The notes under the pieces are model-generated. The model had not been told where the DNA came from, did not search any database, and saw only the letters and a list, made by a program, of their open reading frames with translations. From Pollutiaquabacter sp046052345 (GTDB taxonomy: Bacteria > Bacteroidota > Bacteroidia > AKYH767-A > 2013-40CM-41-45), in NCBI GenBank assembly GCA_046052345.1, contig JBJOMN010000007.1:283602-347601 (forward strand): a DNA stretch of 64,000 nucleotides, in the 5' to 3' direction. The translations under genes and the position numbers were made by a program. Positions 51,483 through 60,570 of this stretch are shown piece after piece. Positions within the stretch are counted from its first letter, which is position 1. Each line of letters starts with the position of its first letter.

Positions 51483-52769
51483 ATGAAACTGATGAGTCTC
51501 GGTAAAAAAGGGTTGACGGTTCTTTCCTCCCTTGGAGTGTTGGTACTGACCGGTTGCGGCGGAAGCGGCAACGGCGAACTCACCGGTGTGCTTCACCGTG
51601 ACAAGTGGTACCAGCCCGACCCCTACGGAATGGTCTATATCCCTTCCGGATCCTATAACATGGGTCCGAGCGATCAGGACGTGCCGTATGCAGTGACCGC
51701 CCAAAGCAAGTCGGTGACGATTCCTGCGTTCTATATGGATCACACGGAAATCACCAACAACGAGTACCGTCAGTTCGTTTACTGGGTGAAGGATTCCCTG
51801 GCCCATCGCCTCATCGGCGGTGACCACATCCTGGAAGAAGGCGAATACGGCGAGCGCATCAACTGGCGTGCGAAGATCAAGTGGGACGACGAGGAGAACG
51901 AAGAGGTGCTTGCAGAGCTTTTCCTGCCCGAGACCGAGCGTTTCTACCGCCGCAAGGAGATCGACACCCGCAAACTCAACTTCGAATACTACTGGATCGA
52001 CCTTCGTGAAGCCGCCCAGCGTGAAAATCGCGAGCAAGGCCGCGTCGACCGTTCCGTATTCATCAAGAAGGACGTCATCAACGTCTACCCGGACACGCTT
52101 GCCTGGATCCACGACTACACCTATTCCTACCACGAGCCGCTCACCCAGATGTATTTCTGGCATCCGGCCTACGATGATTATCCTGTCGTCGGTGTGAACT
52201 GGAAGCAGGCCCGAGCATTCTGTATCTGGCGTACCCAGCTGTTGAACAGCTTCCTCGCCGATGAAGGCGGTGCCTACGTACAGGATTTCCGTCTTCCGAC
52301 TGAAGCGGAGTGGGAATATGCCGCCCGGGGCGGTCTGGAACTCTCTCCCTTCCCGTGGGGAGGTCCGTACATCCGTAACAGCCGCGGTTGCTTCCTCGGC
52401 AACTTCAAGCCGATGCGCGGAGCGTATCAGGGTGACGGCGGTGTCTACACGGTCAAGGCCACTTCTTACTGGCCGAACGATTACGGCCTCTACTGCATGG
52501 CCGGCAACGTGTCAGAATGGACCAGCAACGCCTTCGACGAATCCGCCTACAGCTTCACCCACGATATCAGCACCGACTATGTCTACGATGCCAAGGATTC
52601 CGATCCTCCTGCCATGAAGCGCAAGGTGATCCGCGGAGGTTCCTGGAAAGACGTGCAGTATTACCTCCAGAACGGTTCAAGGACATTTGAATATCAGGAT
52701 ACAGCCAAGTGCTATATCGGCTTCCGCTGTGTCATGAGTTTCCTCGGACGAGACAAAGCGGACTATTGA
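51483..52769 (+). CDS. gldK: T9SS ring lipoprotein GldK/PorK
   Basis: Outer-membrane lipoprotein that forms, with GldN, the large periplasmic ring of the T9SS. The 428-residue protein has lipobox LTGC (C25). The body is an FGE/sulfatase-modifying-factor fold: MVYIPSGSYNMGPSDQD, FYMDHTEITNNEYRQFVYWV, FRLPTEAEWEYAARGG, YCMAGNVSEWTSNAF, RGGSWKD and a final YIGFRCVMSF. The catalytic cysteines of true formylglycine-generating enzymes are not expected in GldK, and I assign no enzymatic role. Confidence 0.96.
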   Translation: MKLMSLGKKGLTVLSSLGVLVLTGCGGSGNGELTGVLHRDKWYQPDPYGMVYIPSGSYNMGPSDQDVPYAVTAQSKSVTIPAFYMDHTEITNNEYRQFVYWVKDSLAHRLIGGDHILEEGEYGERINWRAKIKWDDEENEEVLAELFLPETERFYRRKEIDTRKLNFEYYWIDLREAAQRENREQGRVDRSVFIKKDVINVYPDTLAWIHDYTYSYHEPLTQMYFWHPAYDDYPVVGVNWKQARAFCIWRTQLLNSFLADEGGAYVQDFRLPTEAEWEYAARGGLELSPFPWGGPYIRNSRGCFLGNFKPMRGAYQGDGGVYTVKATSYWPNDYGLYCMAGNVSEWTSNAFDESAYSFTHDISTDYVYDAKDSDPPAMKRKVIRGGSWKDVQYYLQNGSRTFEYQDTAKCYIGFRCVMSFLGRDKADY

Positions 52770-52900
52770 TCCTTGATTACCTCTGACAATCGAATACCGC
52801 TGTTGCCGCTCTGTACTGCCGGCATCGTGGTACTTCTTTGACCAAGAGCTGAAAAAGAAACATCCATCAACCTCAATACCAAAAACAACCTCTCTTAACT

Positions 52901-53560
52901 ATGGGAATCGCAGAAATCACACAGAGCAAGAAATTCAAGAATTTCATGGCCAAGTTGTACGGATTCGGAGCCGCCATCGTCATCATCGGGGCGCTCTTTA
53001 AGATCCAGCACTGGCCGGCATCCGGGTTCTTCCTGGTGCTTGGACTGGGCACTGAAGCCGTCATCTTCTTCTTCTCCGCTTTCGAGCCCCCGCACGAAGA
53101 GGTGGATTGGTCTTTGGTTTATCCTGAGCTCGCAGGTATGAGCGACGAGGATCCCCACGGACGCAAATCACAAAAGAAGAAATCCGACGAAGTGTCTCAG
53201 AAACTAGATGCCATGTTGTCCGAGGCCAAGATCGGTCCGGAACTCATCGAGAGCCTCGGTCGCGGACTTACCTCCCTTAGCGTCAATGCCGGCAAGCTCG
53301 GCGACATGAGCAACGCTTCCGTCGCCACCGAATCCTACGTGAAGACCATGAACAAGGCTGCGGAATCTGCGCAGGCCATGTCCGACTCGTATTCCCGCGC
53401 CGCTTCGGCAGCCCAAGGCCTCAATGAAGTGATGGCGAACATGAACGCTTCCGTAGAAGACACCCTCCGTTACAAGAACGAGGTCGCCGCACTTGCCAAG
53501 AACCTGGAAAAGCTGAATTCCGTCTACGGAAACATGCTTTCCGCAATGACCATCAAGTAA
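52901..53560 (+). CDS. gldL: T9SS motor protein GldL/PorL
   Basis: Inner-membrane protein that with GldM forms the proton-driven motor of gliding and type IX secretion. Of 219 residues, two membrane spans near the N-terminus (LYGFGAAIVIIGALFKIQHW and GFFLVLGLGTEAVIFFFSAF) are followed by FEPPHEEVDWSLVYPELAGM and a long cytoplasmic helical part with SESYVKTMNKAAESA-like heptads. The charged residue inside the second span (E of GTEAVI) matches the glutamate proposed for proton use. It lies 131 bp after gldK; the gap holds no obvious promoter. Confidence 0.96.
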   Translation: MGIAEITQSKKFKNFMAKLYGFGAAIVIIGALFKIQHWPASGFFLVLGLGTEAVIFFFSAFEPPHEEVDWSLVYPELAGMSDEDPHGRKSQKKKSDEVSQKLDAMLSEAKIGPELIESLGRGLTSLSVNAGKLGDMSNASVATESYVKTMNKAAESAQAMSDSYSRAASAAQGLNEVMANMNASVEDTLRYKNEVAALAKNLEKLNSVYGNMLSAMTIK

Positions 53561-53604
53561 GAGTTTGCCAACCGACAGATCTAACCTAATCACAACCGCT
53601 TGAA

Positions 53605-55239
53605 ATGGCATCCGGCAAACTGACTCCGCGGCAGAAGATGATCAACATGATGTATCTCGTGTTGACCGCCCTGCTCGCCCTGAACGTGACCAAAGAGGTC
53701 ATCAACGCTTTCGTCACTATTAACGAAAGTGTCAGCCTCTCCAAAGAGAACCTCGACAAGAAGAACCAGAACACTTACGCCGCATTTGCGCAGGCTATGT
53801 CCGTCGACGCAGCCAAGTACGCCGATGTGAACAACCGTGCATCGAACATCAAGAAATCGGCCGGCGAATTGGTGAAGTACATCGAGGATACCAAGAACGA
53901 ACTCATCTCCACCACCGACGGCATCCCTTCCGGACAGGCTATCCCGGAACTCCGTCTCATGGAGAAAAAAGACGACTATGACGTCCCGACGAACATCATG
54001 TGCGGCGACGACCAGAACGGCAAAGGCAAGAAGGCTTCCGAGCTCAAGGACAAGATCGAAGGATTCAAGAAAGTGATCCTTGCCAATTGTCCGAAAGGCA
54101 TGGAAGGCGACTACAAGAAGCGTCTCGACCAACTGCTGAATACTGCAGACCCCGAGAAAGCGGAGGATGGAAAACGCACCTGGGAAATGATGAACTTCTA
54201 TCATAATCCTGTCGTGGCGACCGTCGCCCTGCTTACCAAACTGCAGTCGGACGTGCGAAACGCGGAATCCCAGGCCATCGACGAGCTGCTTGCTTCAGTG
54301 GACAAGAACGTCGTGAAGATGGACAAGTTCACTGCGAAGATCATCGCCAACAGCACCGTGGTCACCATCGGTTCCGAGTATCAGGCCGATGTGTTCCTCT
54401 CCGCAACTTCCTCCACCATGGCTCCTGAAGTATTCGTCGGAGCCCGCACGGATTCTGCCGGCAGCCCTAACTGCTCCGGCTGTGACGGCCGCGCACTCCC
54501 GGTCGACGGCGGTTACGGTAAATATACCGACCGCCCCGGATCAGAGGGCGAGAAGAAGTGGGCCGGTGTCATCCGCGTGAAGAAGCCGGACGGTTCTTAC
54601 GAACATTATCCTTTTGAAGCTTCCTATGTCGCCCAGAAACCCAATTCCGTGGTCTCTGCCGATAAGATGAACGTGCTTTACATCGGTGTGGACAACCCCA
54701 TGTCTATCTCTGTCCCCGGCGTCTCCAACGACAAGGTGAAAGTATCCATCGAAGGCGGCGGAGGTTCGCTGAAGCCGAATGCGGCAGCGGGCGGAGGCCG
54801 TTTTTTGGCCAGTGTCACCACGGTGGGCAAATCCACGATCAAGGTGAATGCTGAAATCGGCGGCAAGGTCATGCCGATGGGCTCCTTCGAGTACCGTGTC
54901 AAGCGTGTGCCGGACCCCATTGCCACACTTGCCAATCAGAAGGGCGGACTCATCAACAAGAATGTCCTGATGGCAGGTACGTTGATTCCCGTTTTGGAGA
55001 ACTTCGACTTCGAACTCTACTTCAAGATCATCGGCTTCAAAATGACCATCACCGGAAAAGGCCGGGACCTGCTCGAATTCGAGGGACAGGGTAATCAGCT
55101 TTCACAGCAGATGCGGGACGCCTTGGCCAAGGTCCGCACCGGCGACAAGATCTTCTTCGAATACATCAAAGCCAAGATGGCTACCGGTTCCGACCAGTCC
55201 ACGCGTAACCTGCCTCCTTTGGCCTTCTCTATCCAGTAA
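53605..55239 (+). CDS. gldM: T9SS motor/stator protein GldM/PorM
   Basis: A 544-residue inner-membrane protein with one N-terminal span (MMYLVLTALLALNVTKEVIN) and a long periplasmic rod of about 500 residues. The rod is the helical D1 domain (with KNTYAAFAQAM-like helices) followed by three beta-rich domains that contact the GldK/GldN ring. Family start: ASGKLTPRQKMINMMYLVLT. A cysteine pair at GSPNCSGCDGRALPVDGG (about residues 289-292) in the D2 region is a less common feature that could form a disulfide. Confidence 0.96.
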   Translation: MASGKLTPRQKMINMMYLVLTALLALNVTKEVINAFVTINESVSLSKENLDKKNQNTYAAFAQAMSVDAAKYADVNNRASNIKKSAGELVKYIEDTKNELISTTDGIPSGQAIPELRLMEKKDDYDVPTNIMCGDDQNGKGKKASELKDKIEGFKKVILANCPKGMEGDYKKRLDQLLNTADPEKAEDGKRTWEMMNFYHNPVVATVALLTKLQSDVRNAESQAIDELLASVDKNVVKMDKFTAKIIANSTVVTIGSEYQADVFLSATSSTMAPEVFVGARTDSAGSPNCSGCDGRALPVDGGYGKYTDRPGSEGEKKWAGVIRVKKPDGSYEHYPFEASYVAQKPNSVVSADKMNVLYIGVDNPMSISVPGVSNDKVKVSIEGGGGSLKPNAAAGGGRFLASVTTVGKSTIKVNAEIGGKVMPMGSFEYRVKRVPDPIATLANQKGGLINKNVLMAGTLIPVLENFDFELYFKIIGFKMTITGKGRDLLEFEGQGNQLSQQMRDALAKVRTGDKIFFEYIKAKMATGSDQSTRNLPPLAFSIQ

Positions 55240-55268
55240 AGAAATCCGTTTCTTCAACGTCTAAAGTC

Positions 55269-56114
55269 ATGAGAGTCCGAATCCTTCTTCTCCTCGCCGC
55301 CATCGGCTTCGCCGGTCCGGTGCTTGCGCAGAATGTCCTGGATGGCGTATATGTGAAAGAGCATACCGCCACCCGTACACCTCTCGCGTACCCTTACCTG
55401 CGTGAAGCCGACGTCATGTGGTCCAAGCGTGTGTGGCGTTACATCGACCTGGGTGAGAAGATCAATCTTCCGCTGAAATACCCGCTGACCAAGTCCACGG
55501 CCGACCGCAAAAGCCTGATCGATGTGATCATGGACGCTGTCTCCGAGGGTGCTCTCACCGCCTACAGTGCAGTGGACGATGAGTTCACCGCCCCGGTGAC
55601 ACTCAAGGAGATCGAGTCGCGCGGAGGCGCCCGTACCGATACCATGCGTATGATGCGTCCGGACCCGCCTTATGACGAATACGATACTGTCATTGCCAAG
55701 GAGTTCTCCCGCGACAAGGTGATCGGCTACCGCATGAAGGAGGATTGGTTCTTCGATCGCCAGCGTTCCGTCATCGAAGTGCGGATCATCGGTATCGCTC
55801 CCATGATTCAGGCTACGAACGAGGCAGGTGAAGCACTGGAAGGTAACCAGAAAAAGCCGCTCTTCTGGATCTATTATCCCGAGGCCCGTAAGTTATTCGC
55901 CAATTCAGAGGTGTTCAACCGCGTTAACGATGCAGAACGTCGTTCTTTCGACGATGTCTTCCAGAAGCGTTTCTTCTCGAGTTACATCTTCAAGGAATCC
56001 AACGTTTATGACCGTCGCATCGAGGACTACAAGCAGGGACTGAATGCCTTGCTCGAGTCGGAAAAGATCAAGGAGGAAATCACCAACCTTGAACACGACA
56101 TGTGGGAATACTGA
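55269..56114 (+). CDS. gldN: T9SS ring protein GldN/PorN
   Basis: Periplasmic partner of GldK in the T9SS ring; 281 residues with a Sec signal (VRILLLLAAIGFAGPVLAQ). Family blocks: DVMWSKRVWRYIDLGEKINL, PLKYPLTKSTADRKSLIDVI, YRMKEDWFFDRQRSVIEVRI, GIAPMIQ and LFWIYYPEARKLFANSEVFN, then RRSFDDVFQKRFFSSYIFKE. It lies 29 bp after gldM and is followed by a bidirectional terminator. No gldO paralogue is present here. Confidence 0.96.
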   Translation: MRVRILLLLAAIGFAGPVLAQNVLDGVYVKEHTATRTPLAYPYLREADVMWSKRVWRYIDLGEKINLPLKYPLTKSTADRKSLIDVIMDAVSEGALTAYSAVDDEFTAPVTLKEIESRGGARTDTMRMMRPDPPYDEYDTVIAKEFSRDKVIGYRMKEDWFFDRQRSVIEVRIIGIAPMIQATNEAGEALEGNQKKPLFWIYYPEARKLFANSEVFNRVNDAERRSFDDVFQKRFFSSYIFKESNVYDRRIEDYKQGLNALLESEKIKEEITNLEHDMWEY

Positions 56115-56138
56115 TTCTTGCGTGCCCCCGTCAATGAA

Positions 56139-56166
56139 AAAGGCCCCGGACTCACCCGGGGCCTTT
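56139..56166 (+). terminator. bidirectional terminator between gldN and ispH
   Basis: An 11-bp stem, AAAGGCCCCGG/CCGGGGCCTTT, has a 6-nt loop, A-rich left and T-rich right flanks, and serves both convergent units. Confidence 0.9.
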
Positions 56167-56183
56167 CTTCTTTTTTGATCGGT

Positions 56184-57047
56184 TTACAGCCGTAACAGTC
56201 TTTCCCTGACAGCTTCCATGAGCCACATCGGCGTGGAAGTGGCGCCGCATATTCCGACAGTATCGCCTTCCTTGAAGACGTCAGTGTCCAATTCCTCCGG
56301 GCTTGAGACGAACCAAGTGTTGGGGTTCGCCCGTTTGCATACATCGAAAAGGACTTTTCCGTTCGACGACTTCCGGCCGGATACGAATACGATATGGTTG
56401 AAGCGGGCGGCAAATGCAGGCAGCTGTTGGTCGCGGTTGGACACCTGCCTGCAAGTGGTGTCGTTCAGTTCGACGTCGATGCCCGCTTCCGTGAGCGCAT
56501 GGTAGATGGCGTAAAAGCGCTCGGTGCTTTTCGTCGTCTGGCTGTAAAGTGAAATGCTGCGCGGCATCCGCTCCAGGTCGAGTTCGGTGAGGTCCTGAAA
56601 AACCACAGCCTCGTTCCCGACCTGTCCGATCAGCCCTTCCACTTCCGCATGCCCCCGTTTTCCGTAGATGTAGACCTGTTTGGCTTCGTCGGCCGACTGC
56701 TTTACCCTGTTCTGGAGCTTCAGTACGACGGGGCAGGAAGCGTCGATGAGTGTCAGGTTGTTCTCGATGGCGGTACGGTAAGTCGACGGCGGCTCACCGT
56801 GAGCCCTGATTAGCACCTTGACATCCCGAAGATGGTCCAGTGCCGAATGGTCGATGATTTCAAGTCCCTTCTGTTTGAGGCGGCCGATCTCCTCGTCGTT
56901 ATGGACGATGTCGCCAAGGCAGTAAAGGTGCCCCTCTTCTCGAAGGATCTCTTCGGCAAGTTGGATGGCATATACTACGCCGAAACAGAATCCCGACTGG
57001 GAGTCAATCGTTACTTGCAAGTTCTTTACGGACGTGACCATCTGCAT
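56184..57047 (-). CDS. ispH: 4-hydroxy-3-methylbut-2-enyl diphosphate reductase
   Basis: Last enzyme of the MEP isoprenoid pathway, making IPP and DMAPP with a 4Fe-4S cluster. The 287-residue protein has the three cluster cysteines C21 (GFCFGV), C105 (DASCPVV) and C199 (DTTCRQVSNRDQQ), plus GDIVHNDEEI, RAHGEPPS, VYIYGKRGHAEVEG and FVSGRKSSNGKVL. M4 at 57038 is an alternative start. It overlaps the lycopene cyclase gene upstream by 44 bp and so is the last gene of the carotenoid operon, supplying its precursors. Confidence 0.95.
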   Translation of the reverse strand: MQMVTSVKNLQVTIDSQSGFCFGVVYAIQLAEEILREEGHLYCLGDIVHNDEEIGRLKQKGLEIIDHSALDHLRDVKVLIRAHGEPPSTYRTAIENNLTLIDASCPVVLKLQNRVKQSADEAKQVYIYGKRGHAEVEGLIGQVGNEAVVFQDLTELDLERMPRSISLYSQTTKSTERFYAIYHALTEAGIDVELNDTTCRQVSNRDQQLPAFAARFNHIVFVSGRKSSNGKVLFDVCKRANPNTWFVSSPEELDTDVFKEGDTVGICGATSTPMWLMEAVRERLLRL

Positions 57048-57723
57048 CCTTGGTTCGGGATTTTCTGAAATGTTCGAACAAGACGGTATTCATCAATAAC
57101 ATCAACAGGGTGTACTGTGTGTCCTCTACCGGAATGGTGTAGATGCGGATTCCAAGGTTTTCGGCATCGTTATACGTCACGACAGGCAGGGATGTCAGCA
57201 AGCCGTTCACCAAAAGGAAGGGCAGGAGGCTTACCAGATAAGCCCTGTAGAATTTCCCCATCCACGGAAAGTTCCGGTAGTATGCGAATATCAGGAGGCC
57301 TGCGGTGAGCGACAATTTGATGCCGGTATACATCTTGTCGGTGTTAAAAACAGCTACTACGGAAAGTATAACAATCAGAACGGCTGTTATGTTCCTGGAG
57401 ACCCCGGACAACAGGTCCTTTTTCAGCAGGACATTCAACGAACCGTAAATGAACAGGCAGGAATAGGGGATGAAAAGGAAGAACATCCACTCTTCGAGCG
57501 GAAGGTCCCAGATCCAGATTCCGATCAGGTACCTCGGGTTGAAGCCCCAGACACCGCGGACAGTCAGGTAGTGGTCCCATATGATGAAGAAGGCAGCGGT
57601 GATCAACAACGCAGGGAACAAGGCCTTCCATTCTTTGTAGAAGCGGAGCCTGCGCTCAAAGGAAAACAGGAACGGAATCAGAACGGAGCCGAGGTTCAGT
57701 AATAAGTAGGTGTATTTTTCCAT
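57004..57723 (-). CDS. crtYcd: lycopene cyclase (CrtYcd-type, two fused cyclase domains)
   Basis: Integral membrane cyclase of 239 residues with about seven spans, related to the heterodimeric CrtYc/CrtYd enzymes of actinobacteria and to fungal and archaeal fused forms; unrelated to flavin CrtY. Each half carries the motif with paired acids next to a proline: WDLPLEEWMFFLFIPYSCL in the first and YTIPVEDTQYTLLMLLMNT in the second. The first half also has FIIWDHYLTVRGVWGFNPRY. It would close both ends of lycopene to give beta-carotene. Confidence 0.93.
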   Translation of the reverse strand: MEKYTYLLLNLGSVLIPFLFSFERRLRFYKEWKALFPALLITAAFFIIWDHYLTVRGVWGFNPRYLIGIWIWDLPLEEWMFFLFIPYSCLFIYGSLNVLLKKDLLSGVSRNITAVLIVILSVVAVFNTDKMYTGIKLSLTAGLLIFAYYRNFPWMGKFYRAYLVSLLPFLLVNGLLTSLPVVTYNDAENLGIRIYTIPVEDTQYTLLMLLMNTVLFEHFRKSRTKDADGHVRKELASND

Positions 57724-57732
57724 GGTAATCCG

Positions 57733-58245
57733 TCAGTCAAGGTAAGGCCGAAGCCGTTTTTTTTCTTCTTCGCTGCAGCCTCCTTTTTCGTTCAGGAATC
57801 GTGCTACATCCCGCCGAAGGGACAGGTCGGTGGTTGAGGCTAACAGTTCAAACGCCTTCTTCCGGTCTTCCGCCACATCCCCGTTCATTCCGAGGAAACC
57901 GGGGATGTTCGTCTCCACATTGAGTCTCAGATACCGCAGCTCCAGGTTCTCGGGGTCTGCCTTGATCGCATCACGGAAATGATCAAGCGAAGTGACACAC
58001 CAGCTGTATTTGGTGCCGGGGAACCAAGCGTGCTTAGCGAGCAATCCTTCCGTAGCGGCCATGTATCCTTTGATCAGCGGACTTTTCGGTTCCGACTGTT
58101 TCAGCTTCTCCATAAAACGCAGAGCTTGTTCCTCGCCAACGGCGGCGCCCTTCAGACCGTTTCTGAGTTCTGAAATTGAAATGCCAACGGCACCTGCGAA
58201 CAATACCTGCAGCAGCAATACAGCAAGCAGCCGGAAGGTCTTCAT
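57733..58245 (-). CDS. unknown secreted protein in the carotenoid operon
   Basis: Not assigned. The 170-residue protein starts at 58245, one base after the crtB stop, with a signal peptide or anchor (MKTFRLLAVLLLQVLFAGAV). The remainder is helical: RFMEKLKQSEPKSPLIKGYM, HFRDAIKADPENLELRYLRL (a TPR-like repeat), then ETNIPGFLGMNGDVAEDRKK and a lysine-rich end. No cofactor motif is seen. The whole gene fits snugly between crtB and crtYcd (1 and 9 bp gaps), so it is made with the pathway. Confidence 0.8.
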   Translation of the reverse strand: MKTFRLLAVLLLQVLFAGAVGISISELRNGLKGAAVGEEQALRFMEKLKQSEPKSPLIKGYMAATEGLLAKHAWFPGTKYSWCVTSLDHFRDAIKADPENLELRYLRLNVETNIPGFLGMNGDVAEDRKKAFELLASTTDLSLRRDVARFLNEKGGCSEEEKKRLRPYLD

Positions 58246-58246
58246 G

Positions 58247-59080
58247 TCAGATGAGCCGAAAACGGTATCGGAACCAGGTCCGTACCAGCAACATCGCCTT
58301 TTGGAAATTCGGGATACGGATACGTTCGTTCTGCACCATGCGAGCCGGCAGCAGCCGGATCTTGCGGAACAAGGCCAGGTAGTATACATAGGCGACTGCT
58401 ACGCCGAGGCGTGCGCCCTTCGGGAGTGCCCTGATACCTTCATAAGCCTCATCGAAGTCGCGTTGTATGTCTTCTTCGATGGCGGACTTGGCTGCAGTGT
58501 CGAAACGCTCGAAGTCTACACCGGGAAAATAGACGCGGCTCCGTTCCAGATAATCACTTCTCAGGTCGCGCAGGAAATTCACTTTCTGAAAGGCAGCACC
58601 GAGTTTCCGCGCCGGAGGGACAAGTCGGTGAAAGAGCTCGTCCTGTCCGTGACAGAAGACCCGCAGGCACATCAGTCCGACCACTTCGGCGGATCCGTAG
58701 ATATACTCTTCGTAGGACTCCCGGGTATATGTCAGGGGGCGCAGGTCCATTTCCATGCTGTGCAGGAATGCGACAATGTAGGAGCGGTCGATGCCATAGC
58801 GGTGGACCACGTCCTGGAAGGCATGCAATACCGTGTTGGTGCTGAGACGCTCCTCGAGCGCCCGATACGTCTCCTCCATGAATCGTTTCAGGAGGAGTTC
58901 CTTGTCGTGGTCGTGGAACGTGTCTACAATCTCGTCCGCCAGACGGACAAAACCGTAGATCGCATAGATGGCGTCGTGGTGCTTTCTGTCGAGCATATGG
59001 ATGCCCAACGAAAAGGACGTGCTATAGTCCTTGGTGATGACCTTGCTGAGCTTATACGACGTCTGCGTGTACAGGTCCAT
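58247..59080 (-). CDS. crtB: phytoene synthase
   Basis: Joins two geranylgeranyl diphosphates to phytoene at the membrane surface. The 277-residue trans-isoprenyl diphosphate synthase fold has the substrate loop DYSTSFSLG, the first aspartate motif LADEIVDTFHD and the second in FLRDLRSDYLERSRVYFP, with SAEVVGLMCLRVF between. All catalytic acids are intact. It overlaps crtI by 29 bp. Confidence 0.95.
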   Translation of the reverse strand: MDLYTQTSYKLSKVITKDYSTSFSLGIHMLDRKHHDAIYAIYGFVRLADEIVDTFHDHDKELLLKRFMEETYRALEERLSTNTVLHAFQDVVHRYGIDRSYIVAFLHSMEMDLRPLTYTRESYEEYIYGSAEVVGLMCLRVFCHGQDELFHRLVPPARKLGAAFQKVNFLRDLRSDYLERSRVYFPGVDFERFDTAAKSAIEEDIQRDFDEAYEGIRALPKGARLGVAVAYVYYLALFRKIRLLPARMVQNERIRIPNFQKAMLLVRTWFRYRFRLI

Positions 59081-60548
59081 GTTCTTTCAGGATTCTTTCG
59101 GTGGCTAGGCGGGAGCTGATGACGACCATGGGAAGCCCGGTTCCCGGGGTGGTACTTGCTCCGACATAGTAGAGGTTGTCGTACTGCTCGTCCTTATTAG
59201 AAGGGCGGAAACCACCTACCTGGTTGAGACCGTGGGCGAGTCCGAGGCCGCTGCCGCGGTAGAGGTTGAAGGTGTCCTGCCACTCGACCGGTGTCATGAC
59301 CGTTTGCGACACACGGTTTCCGATGAAATCGAACCCGGTACGTTTTGAAAGGTCAGTGAGGATGTTTTCTGTGAGCGTATCGGCGTCGCTCCACTCCGGC
59401 TTATAACGTAAATCAGGTGCAGGGCACAGGATGAAGATGTTCTCGTGACCTTCCGGCGCACTGGCAGGATTGGACTTGCTGCTGACGTTGACGTAGTAGT
59501 AGGGCTTTTCGGGTGCGACCGACGTCTTGAAGATCGTATCCGCGTATTGCTTGAAGTTGCTTCCGAGGAAATAGTTGTGGTGCAGCAGGTTTTCCGTCTT
59601 CCCCTTCACACCCAGGTAGATCGTGAAAGGGGAGAGGGTCCATTCCATGCGGTCCAGCCGTTGTTCCGAGAAGCGGGGACGATTGAGCACCTTGCCGCGG
59701 AAAGCCGCTGCGTCCGAATTGCTGACGTAAAGATCGGCGGTCCAACGGTTGCCGTTGGAATCGATGAATGCGCTGACGGATCCGTTTTCAGCTTCCACCG
59801 AGCGGATCTCGGTATTGTAATGGATGACCACGCCACGCTGCTTGAGAAGCTTCAGCATTTCCTCTACGATCTTGTACATGCCGCCCCTTACGTTCCAGTA
59901 GCCGTCGTGCTCAAGTTCCGTATAGTTCAGGAGGCTGTAGACCGCGGGAGTCTGGAAAGGCGTAGAGCCGAGGAAGAAGGCGACCAGTGAGAAGATGACC
60001 TTCGCTTCTTCCGAGGTGAATATGCCGTCCAGTTCCTTCCACATGGAACGGAACATCATGGGTGCGTGCTTGACCGGAACCCGTGTCAGCTGGAAAAGGT
60101 AATCCAGCTTGGAATTGAAGTTCCTTCTGATGACGATATCCTCCGTATCGTGGAAGAGTTTTTTTGCGGTCCCGATATAGCGGCGGATCTTTTGTTCGAA
60201 ATCTGTTTCCAGTCCGTCGAATTCACGGGCGAGCTTATCGAGGTCCTTATAGATCAGAAAAGGTTTCTGGCGATTCGCGAAATGAACGGCATAGACGGGA
60301 TTCAGTTCCTCCAATTGAAGCGGGTTGCTTACTCCGCAATAATCGAAGAGTTCCTTGAATTCGTAACTCATACTGAAAAAGGAGGGGCCTACGTCGAAAG
60401 TGAATCCGTCTTTCTCCAGAAGATTGAGGCGACCGCCGGCCCTTTTGTGTTTCTCCACCATCTCGACACGGTATCCGCGTGACGTCAGACGGAGAGCAGT
60501 TGCAAGCGCACCCAGTCCGGTGCCGATGATCAGTGCTTTCTTAGACAT
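59052..60548 (-). CDS. crtI: phytoene desaturase
   Basis: FAD-dependent desaturase taking phytoene to lycopene. The ATG at 60548 is chosen because it begins MSKKALIIGTGLGALATAL, the dinucleotide-binding fold; the frame extends 12 codons further. The 498-residue protein has EKHKRAGGRLNLLEKDGFTF and DVGPSFFSM near the N-terminus and the C-terminal signature YVGASTTPGTGLPMVVIS. Four desaturation steps are assumed because a lycopene cyclase is in the operon. Confidence 0.94.
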   Translation of the reverse strand: MSKKALIIGTGLGALATALRLTSRGYRVEMVEKHKRAGGRLNLLEKDGFTFDVGPSFFSMSYEFKELFDYCGVSNPLQLEELNPVYAVHFANRQKPFLIYKDLDKLAREFDGLETDFEQKIRRYIGTAKKLFHDTEDIVIRRNFNSKLDYLFQLTRVPVKHAPMMFRSMWKELDGIFTSEEAKVIFSLVAFFLGSTPFQTPAVYSLLNYTELEHDGYWNVRGGMYKIVEEMLKLLKQRGVVIHYNTEIRSVEAENGSVSAFIDSNGNRWTADLYVSNSDAAAFRGKVLNRPRFSEQRLDRMEWTLSPFTIYLGVKGKTENLLHHNYFLGSNFKQYADTIFKTSVAPEKPYYYVNVSSKSNPASAPEGHENIFILCPAPDLRYKPEWSDADTLTENILTDLSKRTGFDFIGNRVSQTVMTPVEWQDTFNLYRGSGLGLAHGLNQVGGFRPSNKDEQYDNLYYVGASTTPGTGLPMVVISSRLATERILKEHGPVHADVV

Positions 60549-60570
60549 GTAGTTTGATTTCAGCGGAGCT

